Source: Fidelibacterota bacterium
Lineage (GTDB): Bacteria; Pseudomonadota; Alphaproteobacteria; Rhodospirillales; Rhodospirillaceae
Length of the DNA: 64,000 nucleotides
NCBI GenBank assembly: GCA_947475895.1
Contig: CANJMF010000002.1
Location: forward strand, 186,001-250,000
Direction: 5' to 3'
Of the stretch, positions 8,392 through 19,327 are shown piece after piece (the first letter of the stretch is position 1; each line of letters starts with the position of its first letter). Position numbers and translations under genes: made by a program. The notes under the pieces were generated by a model. The model searched no databases and was not told the DNA's origin. It saw only the letters and a list, made by a program, of their open reading frames with translations.

Positions 8392-9403
8392 TACCGCGCG
8401 CGCGCGTTATGTGACGCTTGCGCTCATAGCGATCTTGCTTCTGTCGGTCGTCATCGCGGCGACGATCGGTCCGTATGCGATCCCACCGCTCGAAATCGCC
8501 AACGCGATCGCGCGTAAAATTGCAGGCACGCCGGGTCCCGAAACAATCGACACCGTTCTCTTTCGCATCCGTCTGCCGCGGATCGCGGCGGCCGCCTTTG
8601 TCGGTGCGGCGCTGGCCTGTGCCGGGGCCACCTATCAAACCATCTTTCGCAATCCGCTTATTTCTCCCGACGTCCTTGGCGTCTCGTCGGGCGCGGGTTT
8701 GGGCGCCGTCGTCGGCATCCTGCTGTCATTTTCGGTTGCCGGTATTCAGCTGGCGGGTTTCGTCGGCGGGTTAGCGGTCGTCGGCATCGTTGTGAGCTTG
8801 GCGTCCGTCTTGCGGAGTCAAAACGAAACGCTGGTGCTCGTCCTCGCGGGCATCGTGATTGGAACGCTGGCCAGCTCCGGCATCGCCTTCATCAAAACCA
8901 TCGCCGATCCGTACGAGCAACTGCCCGCGATTACCTTCTGGCTTCTTGGCAGCCTTTCCGGCGTAAAGGCGGAGGACCTCACGGGTTTGATTGTGCCGGT
9001 AACCATCGGCTTCGCGCCGCTGATTGCGCTGCGCTGGCGCATCGGCGTGTTGTCGCTCGGCGACGACGACGCCCGTTCGCTGGGCGTCAGCGTGGCCCGC
9101 TTGCGGCTCATCGTCATTGTCGCATCGACGCTCATGACCGCCAGCGCCGTCGCTATCTCCGGTGTGATCGGTTGGGTCGGCTTGATGGTGCCGCACATGA
9201 GCCGCTTTCTCGTAGGGCCGCGCTATGATCGTCTGCTTCCTGCCAGCGCTTTATTGGGCGCAGCGTTCGTTGTCATCGTCGATACGCTCGCGCGGTCCAT
9301 CGCAAAAACCGAAATACCGCTCGGCGTTCTGACCGCCTTGACCGGCGCACCTGTTTTCGTATGGCTCCTCGTGCGCGGCAAAAAGCCGTGGTCGGGCGCA
9401 TGA
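8378..9403 (+). CDS. Metal-chelate ABC transporter permease (FecCD family)
   Basis: Inner-membrane permease, about 341 residues with nine to ten hydrophobic segments. Seen: LRIPRI-like FRIRLPRIAAAAFVGAALACAG, the conserved NPLISPDVLGVSSGAGLGAV, LAGIVIGTLASSGIAF, FWLLGSLSG and the coupling segment GVIGWVGLMVPHMSR, all signatures of the BtuC/FecCD family. The start is uncertain: TTG at 8378 overlaps the preceding gene by 14 bases; GTG at 8411 is the alternative, and GTG 8318 would give a long overlap. It is coupled to the binding-protein gene and overlaps the ATPase gene by four bases (ATGA). Confidence 0.92.
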   Translation: MREADTARARYVTLALIAILLLSVVIAATIGPYAIPPLEIANAIARKIAGTPGPETIDTVLFRIRLPRIAAAAFVGAALACAGATYQTIFRNPLISPDVLGVSSGAGLGAVVGILLSFSVAGIQLAGFVGGLAVVGIVVSLASVLRSQNETLVLVLAGIVIGTLASSGIAFIKTIADPYEQLPAITFWLLGSLSGVKAEDLTGLIVPVTIGFAPLIALRWRIGVLSLGDDDARSLGVSVARLRLIVIVASTLMTASAVAISGVIGWVGLMVPHMSRFLVGPRYDRLLPASALLGAAFVVIVDTLARSIAKTEIPLGVLTALTGAPVFVWLLVRGKKPWSGA

Positions 9404-10197
9404 CCGCCGCGGCACTCGACGTCAAAAATCTCGCCGTTGGCTATCGTTCGGGAAGCCACGTGCGCATCGTCGCCCAGGACCTCAACTTGAACTTGGCGCC
9501 CGGCGAGATCTTGTGCCTGCTGGGACCAAACGGTGTCGGCAAGACGACGCTCTTTAAAACACTGCTCGGTTTATTGCCGCGTCTTGGCGGAAGCGTGACG
9601 TTGAACGGTCACGACGCAGCCGCGCTGTCCCGACGCGAGATCGGGCGGCAGATTGCTTACGTGCCCCAGGCGCAAGCCTTGGAGTTCGCATACACCGCAT
9701 TCGATATGGTGTTGATGGGACGCTCCGCACACCTGGGGCCGTTTCAATCACCCAAGGCCATGGACCGTGATCGCGCTTACGCCGCCCTTGAGTTGCTTGG
9801 TATCGTGGATTTGGCCAATCAACCTTGCACCGAGATGTCGGGTGGTCAGCGTCAGCTCGTCCTCATCGCACGCGCGCTAGCGCAAGACGCCCGGATCATT
9901 GTTTTGGACGAGCCCACGGCCAGCCTCGACACGGGCAATCGGGTCCGCGTGCTCGATCAGGTGAAATCACTCGCGGTAAAGGGCCTGGGCATTATCATGT
10001 CCACGCATGATCCCGCGCACGCACTCGAGATCGCCCATAAGGTTTCGATCTTGGCCGAAAGCCGGCAACTGGCTTACGGGCCAACGCAGGAGGTGATGAC
10101 CTCCGCCATTCTGTCAGAGGCCTATGGCCTGGCCGTTTGGCTCGAACGCACGGCCGGCGGACGCCCCGTCATCATGGCCGACAATCATCGGCCTTAG
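9400..10197 (+). CDS. Metal-chelate ABC transporter ATP-binding protein (FepC/BtuD class)
   Basis: 265-residue cytoplasmic ATPase that powers the FecCD permease. Seen: Walker A LLGPNGVGKTTLFKTLLG, Q-loop IAYVPQAQALEFAYTAFDMVLMGR with the family-typical length, ABC signature MSGGQRQLVLIARALAQ, Walker B IIVLDEPTASLD, and the switch His in IIMSTHDPAHAL. The ATG at 9400 overlaps the permease stop as ATGA; the upstream in-frame ATG 9361 adds a non-conserved tail. With the two upstream genes it forms a full importer. The receptor gene that should serve the outer membrane step, directly downstream, is damaged. Confidence 0.95.
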   Translation: MTAAALDVKNLAVGYRSGSHVRIVAQDLNLNLAPGEILCLLGPNGVGKTTLFKTLLGLLPRLGGSVTLNGHDAAALSRREIGRQIAYVPQAQALEFAYTAFDMVLMGRSAHLGPFQSPKAMDRDRAYAALELLGIVDLANQPCTEMSGGQRQLVLIARALAQDARIIVLDEPTASLDTGNRVRVLDQVKSLAVKGLGIIMSTHDPAHALEIAHKVSILAESRQLAYGPTQEVMTSAILSEAYGLAVWLERTAGGRPVIMADNHRP

Positions 10198-10231
10198 CGG
10201 GCAGGGCGGCGGTCCTCTCGCACGGACTTGA

Positions 10232-12160
10232 TTGCATACCACCTCATTCTCCCTTGCCCCGACATATCTAGACGCCATCAACTTAGCGCCTGGCGTGAAC
10301 GGCCAGTTCGATTCCAATGGCCGCCGCAACGAGAGCGACATCTTCGTCCGTGGCTTTGGCCGCTGGCAGGTTCCTTTGCTGGTAGACGGCGTGCGCATTT
10401 ACTTGCCTGCCGACAACCGCCTCGACTTCAGCCGCTTCCTCACCGGCGACGTGGCCGAAATTCAAATTCAAAAAGGGTATGCGTCGGTGCTCGCGGGTCC
10501 GGGTGCGATGGGCGGGTTGATCAACCTCGTCAGCATCAAGCCCACGCAGGCATTCGAGGGCGAGGCGACCGAGGGCTTTGTTCTCACCGACAGCGAAGCG
10601 GTCTCCGGATCGCAAGGCTACGCACGCATCGGCTCGCGCCACGACAGCTACTACGTTCAAGGCAGCGTGAGTTATGTGGACCGCAATTCCTGGAATCTGC
10701 CGGGCGGCTACATTCCGACTGCGACGTCGCTTCAGCCTGTGGGCCGGCGCACCAACTCCGACAGCAGCGATTTGCGCTTCAACTTAAAAGCCGGCTTCAC
10801 ACCCAACGACACCGACGAATATACCGTCAACTTCACGCGCAATCAGGGTTCAAAAGGCGGTCTTTTGAACGTCTACAATAACCCGCAATCGCCGGCGAAC
10901 TACTTCTGGCGGTGGCCCCAGTGGGACAGTCAGAGCGTTTCAATCCTGACCTATGCGCAGATCGGTGAGGCTTATCTAAAAACCAAGCTGTTCTACAATA
11001 CGTTCGCTAACGTTCTGAAAGCCTACGACGACATCACCTACACCACTCAGTCGACGAACGGACGCTTCACCAGCCCTTATAGCGACGACGCCTTCGGCGT
11101 CAGCGCCGAAAGCGGGATCGATTTCGAAAATCATGCCTTGAAGGGCGCGTTCCACTTTCGCACCGATGGTCACGACGAATACAACGACAACCGCCCGACA
11201 GCGGCGCCCAACCTGCACACCATCGAACCTGTTCAACATCAAGAGCAAGATGCCTGGTCCGTAGCGCTGGAAGACACGTATCATGTCACGTCGGCAATCA
11301 ATGTTGTCGCGGGTATCAGCTTCGACGATTACACGATCACGGCCTCGCAAGACTACAACGCCACCTTGGGCCTCTATTCGTATCCGAAGGGCGGCGCGAA
11401 CGCGTTCAACGCGCAGGGCGCTTTCATCTAGAGCTACAACGAAACCGGACAGTTTCACGTCAGCATTTCCGATCGCGCACGCTTCCCGAACTTCTTTGAA
11501 CTTTACAGCACGCGTTTTGGAACAGCCGTCCCCAATCCCGCCCTGGGGCCGGAACGCGCCATCAACTACGAAATCGGCGCCAAGGAAACGTTTGGACGCA
11601 CGCACCTTGAAGGCGCGTTGTTCTACAGCGATGTCAGAAGTCTGATTCAATCCATTCAAATCACCGGCGGCGCCAGCCCGCAGGTTCAAAACCAAAACGT
11701 CGGCGACGGGGAATTCTATGGTTTTGAAATCTCGTTCGACACCGCCGTTTCGGCGCGCTTCGACGTCGGCGGTAATTACACTTATACCAACCGTCACATT
11801 AACTACGCGATTTCAGCAGCCATCGCGCCGCTGCAGCCCGCCTTCCGTCTCACCGGCGTGCCAAAGAACAAGGCGTTCTTCTACGCGGCCTGGCGTCCTG
11901 TTTCCCAACTGACGTTGACGCCGAGCCTGGAAATCGCCAGCGACCGTTGGAGCGACAAAACAACCACGCCCGCGCAAGCGTTCCCTTACACAATCGTGGG
12001 CGCCTACACGCTCGTGAATTTCTCGGCCGAATACCGCCTCGTGGAAAACGTCAGAATCACGGCCGGTGCGAAGAATTTGTTTGATAGCAACTACGAACTC
12101 TCATGGGGCATGCCGCAACAGGGTCGCACCTATTACTTTAAAGGGCGCGTGACGTTCTAA
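10232..12160 (+). pseudogene. TonB-dependent receptor remnant (5' deleted, internal amber codon)
   Basis: Remains of an outer-membrane receptor that presumably served the adjacent ABC importer. Seen: a plug domain that starts in mid-domain (LDAINLAPGVNGQFDSNGRR, FVRGFGRWQVPLLVDGVRIY, GPGAMGGLINLV), a 22-strand type barrel, a late segment RFPNFFELYSTRFGTAVPNPALGPER and a proper C-terminal strand ending in Phe. Two lesions: no signal peptide, TonB box or plug start exists between the ATPase stop and this frame (a TGA sits at 10229), and TAG at 11429-11431 interrupts the same frame between FNAQGAFI and SYNETGQF. Both halves (1200 and 729 bases) are collinear. A single base change, for example CAG or TAC to TAG, explains the amber codon. 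Confidence 0.85.
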
Positions 12161-12182
12161 GCGTACATTTTTCCTTCCATAC

Positions 12183-12213
12183 CCCGCCGGGCACTGTGGC
12201 CGGAGGGCTTTTT
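12183..12213 (+). terminator. Rho-independent terminator after the receptor remnant
   Basis: CCC-G-CCGG pairs with CCGG-A-GGG (one G/A mismatch) around an inner CAC/GTG, followed by C and five T residues. It closes the importer/receptor operon. Confidence 0.75.
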
Positions 12214-12296
12214 GTGCCTTCTTTCCCTCCCACCAAATGGTTGGATTTTGTATTTTCTACCACCTATGATCGCAGGGCGGCGGAAAGGGATGAGCG

Positions 12297-15200
12297 GTGC
12301 CGGACGATAAAAAAAACATAGCCGAGACGCTAGATCCAACAGTGATTGCCGCACTGACAGCGCTCCCGTCTATTGAGCGCCCCAGTTATGTCCTCTATCC
12401 GTATAAATGGGGCAGTGGGCTTCGCGGCACGAGCGGCGGAGTCATTACGTGGAGCGCGAGCGCTCAAATTCCGACCGACAATCCCTATACCGATAGCGCT
12501 GCGGTCATGCCGCCGTCATACCTCGATACGCTTCGTGCCGCCTTCGCGCGTTGGAACCAAGTCGGAAACTTCACCTTCGTCGAGACGACCGATGGCGTGA
12601 ACGCCGACATTCACATCGTATTTGATGAATTGGAAAGCCGGAGCTCAAGCACTCTTGGCCTGGCCCAGACCTTCTACGGCATCACCAGCGGAGCGGCACG
12701 CGAGGCATTCATCAGTTTCGACATTGGACGGCGCTATCGCACCAACGACGGCGTCATTCACAGTGCCGGCAGCGTTTCTAGCACATCGACGATTTACAAT
12801 TTTTACGCCATCGCTTTGCACGAAATTGGTCATGCGCTTGGTCTCGACCATGAAAACGATTTCGCCACGTTGATGAATTCTTACTACAGCCCGAGCGTCG
12901 CCGACCTCACCAGCGACGAGATCAACGGCGTTCGTGCGCTGTACGGCTCGCCTGGCTCGATCCCTACGTCCGACGATTATACGTCCGATAACACGACGGC
13001 CGGCCGCATTACCATTGGCGGGAACGCCCCGGGAACTCTGGAGTACGGCGGCGATGTCGACTGGTTTTCTGTAACTCTCACGGCAGGCACCAATTACCAA
13101 TTTGGTATCGTCGGCGGAACGTTGCTGGATCCCTATCTCATCGTTCGAAACAGCAGTGGCACAATCGTCGCAAGCGACGACGATGCCGGTGTCGGCCTCA
13201 ACGCGCAACTGACCTACACGCCGACCGCGTCCGGCACCTTTTACCTGGAAGCGCGCGGCGCCACGATTTCAGGCGCGGGCACTTATACTGCGTCTGTCGC
13301 CGTGACGACGACCCCACCCGGTGGCGGGGCAGGGGCGACGATAGACGACTACGCGGGCAGCACCGCGACAACAGGAACGCTTGCCGTTGGCGGCTCGATT
13401 TCAGGAAATCTGGAATCGGGGGGAGACAGCGACTGGTTCCGCGTCACGCTCACTGCGGGCACTAACTATCACTTCGGCATTACCGGCGGCACGCTAACCG
13501 ATCCATATCTCAATGTTCGTAACGGCAACGGTACAATTGTCGCAAGCGACGATGATTCCGGCGCCGGCCTGAATTCTGATCTCACTTACACGCCGACGAC
13601 CTCGGGTATCTTTTATCTTGATGTGCGCGGCGCCACCACTGTCGGAACCGGCACATATGCCGCGTTAGTTACGGTCGCGATATCGAGCGGTGTAAGCGAC
13701 GACTACGCGAGTAATTCCTCGACGACCGGAATGGTATCCATTGGCGGTTCGTACACCGGAAATATTGAGCATTCCGGCGACCACGACTGGTTTCGTATCA
13801 CGGCAACGGCAGGCACCATTTATCAGGTCAACGTTAATGGCAGCTCGTTAACCGATCCATACGTGATGATCCTCAATGTCGATGGCAATTTGGTTGCCAG
13901 CGACGACGATTCCGGGGCCGGTCTGAATGCGCAGGCGTTATTCAAGGCCCGCCTAAACGGCACCTACTACGTCGATGTAAGTGGCTCTCAGTCTTTCAAC
14001 ATCGGCGCGTATACAGGTTCTGTCACGGTCGCGGTGGCTGCCGGCGCGTTGCCATCCGATGATTATGGAGACACGACGCTGGCGAACGGCACACTGGCCA
14101 TAGGCGGGTCGGTGACGGCCACTCTCAACGCCAATTACGATGAAGATTGGTTCGCGGTATCATTGGTGGCCGGCGGCGTTTATCGTTTCAACGTCGATGG
14201 CATCACGCTTGTTGATCCATTTCTCATTGTCTACGACGCAAACGGCGGCATAATCACAAGCGACGACGACTCTGGCGTCGGGCTCAACTCACAACTGACT
14301 TACACAGCCCCAAAGACAGCGACTTATTATCTTAGTGTGCTGGGTTCCAGCGGCACAGGATCGTATCGAGCCAGCGCTACGGCACTCTCGCTTCCGACTC
14401 CCGCCGATGATTTTTCCGGATCCGCCGCGACGTCGGGCACGGTTACGGTCGGGGGATCGCGCTCGGGCAACATCGAAACCGGAAGTGACAGCGACTGGTT
14501 CCGCATCACGCTCACAGCCGGCACCGCGTATCTTTTCGATTTAGCGGGAGGCACGCTCGCCGACCCCTATCTTTATGTACGTGATGTCTCGGGCACCGCG
14601 CTGGTATCGGATAACGATTCCGGACCGGGACTGAATTCCCAGATTTCGTTCACGCCGTCGACCTCAGGCACCTACTATCTTGATGTGCGCGGTGCTGCGG
14701 CAGCGGCAATGGGAACATACACACTTTCCGCCGCGCTCGCGCCCGATGACTATGGTGCGACAATAACAACGGCGGCCGCAATCGCCATGAATAATGCGCG
14801 CACCGGCGCGATCGAAAACGGGGGTGATGCTGATTGGTTTTCTGTCACCTTTAGTGCCGGCGTTTTATACGAGATCGACGTTACGGCGAGCGCCACCAAT
14901 ACCGGCACGTTATCCAATCCGCGCATGACGTTGTTGGGTACCACGCCATCCGGAGGCACAGTCGCATTGGCGTCCGACGAGGATGGAGGCATTGGGAATA
15001 ACGCACAGCTGATATACACCGCAACGACTGGCGGCACGCACTACATTGCCGTTGATAGCGTTGATCCTAAAGCGACCGGCACCTATACCGCCAGGGTGAT
15101 GCAGATCGCCGACGATTATGTGGCCAGTGTCAGTACAACCGGCTCCTTGGTCGTTAACGGAACTGCAACCGGTCGCATAGACGCACTGTCCGATACCGAT

Positions 15201-16040
15201 TGGTTCCGAATCACACTGAACGGCAATGGCCGCTACCGCTTTTTCGTCAGCGGCTCCGACAGCAATGGCGGTACGCTCTTCGATACAACTGTCAGTGTTT
15301 ACGATGGAACCGGAAATTTGGTCGTCAGCGCCGACAACGGCGGCTTCGGTTCTGACGGACTGGTGCTGTATACGCCCAGCTTGAGCGGCACCTACTACAT
15401 TGCGGCGTCGGGCTTAAGCACCGGCACTTATACGGTCGGCGCCCTTCAACAAACGGTGGATGATTACAGCGCCGGCACATCGACCACCGGATCAATCGCA
15501 ATCGGCGGGACGATCCGAGGCATGATGGAAGCCACCGGGGACCACGATTGGTTTCGCGTCACCCTGACTGCGGGCTCCGCATATCTATTCAACGTGCTGG
15601 GAACAGCGCTGGGCGCCGGATTACGCGAAGCCGATTCCTATCTTTGGCTGCGTGACGCAAACGGGGCGGAGGCCGCAAAAGCCGAGGCTCACGGGGCAGG
15701 GATATCGGCCCAACTCACTTACACCGCACAAACGAGCGGAACGTACTATCTCGATGTGCAAGCCTACGCCGTCGGCGGGGGGAGTTATTTGGTCAACGTC
15801 ACTACCAACAGCGCCGCGCTCACGGCGCGCGATGTGACTGTTTCCCAACATACCTCCGAAATGGACGCCGTCACAGCGCCACCCGAATTCGACCTCAGCT
15901 TGCTCGGCGCCACACCCGCCTATCAAAATATCTTGGAGGCGGCGGATGGATACGACGATGACGCCCTGACGCTCTTGCGTGCGAACCAGCGCATGCCGAC
16001 GCCTCTCTTTTCGGCGGGCGCCCACAGGGTCTACGCTTGA
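12297..16040 (+). CDS. Matrixin-like metalloprotease with eight PPC repeats
   Basis: 1247-residue probable extracellular protein. Seen: an N-terminal zinc metallopeptidase domain of the M10 matrixin type with HEIGHALGLDH (His175, Glu176, His179, His185) and the Met-turn in TLMNSYYSPS; RGTSGGVITWSASAQIP and RAAFARWNQVGNFTFVE are typical propeptide-free matrixin features. From about residue 225 to 1190 there are eight consecutive bacterial pre-peptidase C-terminal (PPC) domains, each opening with DDY/DDF, then GDxDWFxVTLxAG, SDDDSGxGLN and SGTYYLDVRG. The start is GTG with GGAAAGGGA upstream. No N-terminal signal peptide is seen and no RTX nonapeptides, so secretion (type I with an atypical C-terminal signal?) is unresolved. 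Third codon positions look less GC-biased than in eno. Confidence 0.88.
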   Translation: MPDDKKNIAETLDPTVIAALTALPSIERPSYVLYPYKWGSGLRGTSGGVITWSASAQIPTDNPYTDSAAVMPPSYLDTLRAAFARWNQVGNFTFVETTDGVNADIHIVFDELESRSSSTLGLAQTFYGITSGAAREAFISFDIGRRYRTNDGVIHSAGSVSSTSTIYNFYAIALHEIGHALGLDHENDFATLMNSYYSPSVADLTSDEINGVRALYGSPGSIPTSDDYTSDNTTAGRITIGGNAPGTLEYGGDVDWFSVTLTAGTNYQFGIVGGTLLDPYLIVRNSSGTIVASDDDAGVGLNAQLTYTPTASGTFYLEARGATISGAGTYTASVAVTTTPPGGGAGATIDDYAGSTATTGTLAVGGSISGNLESGGDSDWFRVTLTAGTNYHFGITGGTLTDPYLNVRNGNGTIVASDDDSGAGLNSDLTYTPTTSGIFYLDVRGATTVGTGTYAALVTVAISSGVSDDYASNSSTTGMVSIGGSYTGNIEHSGDHDWFRITATAGTIYQVNVNGSSLTDPYVMILNVDGNLVASDDDSGAGLNAQALFKARLNGTYYVDVSGSQSFNIGAYTGSVTVAVAAGALPSDDYGDTTLANGTLAIGGSVTATLNANYDEDWFAVSLVAGGVYRFNVDGITLVDPFLIVYDANGGIITSDDDSGVGLNSQLTYTAPKTATYYLSVLGSSGTGSYRASATALSLPTPADDFSGSAATSGTVTVGGSRSGNIETGSDSDWFRITLTAGTAYLFDLAGGTLADPYLYVRDVSGTALVSDNDSGPGLNSQISFTPSTSGTYYLDVRGAAAAAMGTYTLSAALAPDDYGATITTAAAIAMNNARTGAIENGGDADWFSVTFSAGVLYEIDVTASATNTGTLSNPRMTLLGTTPSGGTVALASDEDGGIGNNAQLIYTATTGGTHYIAVDSVDPKATGTYTARVMQIADDYVASVSTTGSLVVNGTATGRIDALSDTDWFRITLNGNGRYRFFVSGSDSNGGTLFDTTVSVYDGTGNLVVSADNGGFGSDGLVLYTPSLSGTYYIAASGLSTGTYTVGALQQTVDDYSAGTSTTGSIAIGGTIRGMMEATGDHDWFRVTLTAGSAYLFNVLGTALGAGLREADSYLWLRDANGAEAAKAEAHGAGISAQLTYTAQTSGTYYLDVQAYAVGGGSYLVNVTTNSAALTARDVTVSQHTSEMDAVTAPPEFDLSLLGATPAYQNILEAADGYDDDALTLLRANQRMPTPLFSAGAHRVYA

Positions 16041-16045
16041 CCTAA

Positions 16046-17377
<1,332 letters not shown>

Positions 17378-17383
17378 TCGCCG

Positions 17384-19303
17384 TTAAAAATCGACGGCAA
17401 GGCTTGTGGAAAACCGTCGCGGGTTGCGCGTAAAGAACGCGCTGCCCGAATCTGCGTCGAGGGTGTAGCGGTTCGTGAGATTCGTCACCTGCGCACGCAC
17501 ACTCGCGGGCGCGCTCGCGAGCGCGAACATATAACGCACACCGAAATTGACCTCGTTCCAGGCGGAAACACGCGACTGATTGTCGCTGCGGGCGAATTTG
17601 CCGGAGCTATGCGTGAACGTTGTGTCGAACGCCAACCCGTCCCAAGACGGTGGCCGATACGTCAAAGTTACGAAGCTGAACAAGGGTCGCGGCCCGGGCG
17701 GAATGCGCCCCACTACGCCGCGCGCCACGGGCTCACCGGCAAGGCGCGGCTGCAACATGGTCATGCCGCCAACCACATTCAAACGCGTGAACACATCTCC
17801 CGAAAGCGACAACTCGACGCCGCGATGGCGCACCTGACCCAGGGCGCCGTAGACGTTGGCGGCGTTGATATTGAAGTATGGTTTTTCCACCTGAAAAACG
17901 CCTGCAACAAATTTTAGCGTGGGCGTGATGGTGTATCTAAATCCAGCATCTATCTGCTGCGTGATCGCGGGCGGCATGGCTTCACCGCGATTGACCGTGG
18001 ATGGCGGCGCGGTACCGGATTCCTCCAGTCCACGGGTATAGCCGGCATACAGCGCAAGTGATTGCGACAGAAAGACGCTTGCTGTCGCGTTATAAAGAAT
18101 CGGACTTGCCGTCGACTTGGCCAACGGAAACGTCGGTTGCTGTAATTCACGATGGTAGAACGTTTTCTGAACGCCGAACCCCACTTCGCCGATATTTTTC
18201 CAGAACAAGTTATAGGCAACGCCCGCTGTGCCTTGCCGCGCATGATCGTAACTCAAGGGCCCAAACGAAAACGCCGGCTTCGGCAGGGTTGAGGGCTCCC
18301 CAACAAACGCCGTGCCGAAGTCGAGCACATCGCTTCCGCCAAATCTGCGATTCACATCGCGTCCGCGCAGCGATACGACAAACAGATGCCGGCGCGGGCC
18401 ATCGCTGACCAAGCGCGAGAGCCGGACTTCGCCGGATGTTGAGCCGGAGCCGCTCGGCGGTTGCGCGATAATGAAATGGCGACCGCTGCCGTTCGCCTGC
18501 ACATCGGCAAGGAAATCAGCGAAGTGCTCGGTGATGGCACCCTCCGAGCGGAAGAGGCCCACACGCAATGTCCAGTCGCTCAACGCGACGCTCCCAAGCA
18601 TGCCGAAGTTTGAATCTACTTCGCGTGGATGCGTCCACTGTTGGCCCCAAAAGGAATTGTTGGGCAGGCGCGGCGGCAAAAAGGCCCCTGCGGTGAAAAC
18701 AACCGGCTGCTGTTTGCAGCAATCGGTAGACATGCGGCTCCAGAAGCCGACGACCTCCATATCATCCGCCGGATGCCATCGCGCCGTGAACGCCGCATTC
18801 CAAGTGGTATCTACGACTCCTACGTCGGCATCAAAGTGCGTGAAATCGCCGCCGAAGCCGATGCTCAAACGCTCCGCAACAATGGGGACTTGGGTATCCA
18901 CCTCGATGGCCTTGGTCGTGTTCGGACCATAGCCAAGATAAACGCTCGTCAACCGAGCCTCGCCCGGAAGGCGGAGGTGGAAATCCGCAATGCCGGTGGG
19001 CGCGGGGAAGGGATAGGACTGCGCGCTAATCCCGACATGAACTGTGTTGCCTGCGACCACGCGGTTATTCGGCTGCGACTGCTGGTCGAAATAGAGTCCT
19101 TCGATGCGGACGTTGCCCGCCTGCGCCGGACTAAAACCGCGCGCGTTATAAAGACCGTAAAGGCCAACGCTTTCGTTGCCGACTGTTGTGCCAAAGGCGT
19201 CGTCGGCAGCCGCCGCGGCATTATCGCTGGCGCGTTGTGCGAAGGCCGGCGGCACGGCGAGCAGCACAAAAGCGAGCGACGCATAGCCAAGTCTTGACCC
19301 CAT
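17384..19303 (-). CDS. TonB-dependent receptor, cluster A member of the DAFG/ARGF family
   Basis: Outer-membrane receptor of 639 residues. Seen: a signal peptide (MGSRLGYASLAFVLLAVPPAFA), a short plug-like N-terminus with DDAFGTTVGNESVGLYG and NARGFSPAQAGNVRIEGLYFD (the counterpart of the RGF..xxxxIDG plug motif), a long barrel with GYTRGLEESGTAP, GVFQVEKPYFNINAANVYG and RHRGVELSLSGD, and a final strand ending LAVDF. No classical TonB box is obvious. ATG at 19303 was chosen because GGGGAGGCGGAGG precedes it; the in-frame GTG 19324 adds a hydrophilic extension. Last gene of a leftward run blaI-M56-cytochrome c-receptor. The same family recurs three times at 55.4-61.3 kb. Ligand unknown. Confidence 0.88.
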   Translation of the reverse strand: MGSRLGYASLAFVLLAVPPAFAQRASDNAAAAADDAFGTTVGNESVGLYGLYNARGFSPAQAGNVRIEGLYFDQQSQPNNRVVAGNTVHVGISAQSYPFPAPTGIADFHLRLPGEARLTSVYLGYGPNTTKAIEVDTQVPIVAERLSIGFGGDFTHFDADVGVVDTTWNAAFTARWHPADDMEVVGFWSRMSTDCCKQQPVVFTAGAFLPPRLPNNSFWGQQWTHPREVDSNFGMLGSVALSDWTLRVGLFRSEGAITEHFADFLADVQANGSGRHFIIAQPPSGSGSTSGEVRLSRLVSDGPRRHLFVVSLRGRDVNRRFGGSDVLDFGTAFVGEPSTLPKPAFSFGPLSYDHARQGTAGVAYNLFWKNIGEVGFGVQKTFYHRELQQPTFPLAKSTASPILYNATASVFLSQSLALYAGYTRGLEESGTAPPSTVNRGEAMPPAITQQIDAGFRYTITPTLKFVAGVFQVEKPYFNINAANVYGALGQVRHRGVELSLSGDVFTRLNVVGGMTMLQPRLAGEPVARGVVGRIPPGPRPLFSFVTLTYRPPSWDGLAFDTTFTHSSGKFARSDNQSRVSAWNEVNFGVRYMFALASAPASVRAQVTNLTNRYTLDADSGSAFFTRNPRRFSTSLAVDF

Positions 19304-19327
19304 TGCCTCCGCCTCCCCACGCACAGA

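Noticed and set aside
11429-11431. Amber codon in the receptor gene as a recoded residue
   Set aside because: No pyrrolysine or selenocysteine machinery is visible, outer-membrane receptors are not known to use recoding, and the 5' end of the gene is also missing, so a nonsense mutation or sequence error is simpler.
12960-15830. Regular repeats of about 340-380 bases as a CRISPR or satellite array
   Set aside because: The repeats are protein-level PPC domains in one open frame, far too long and divergent for CRISPR.
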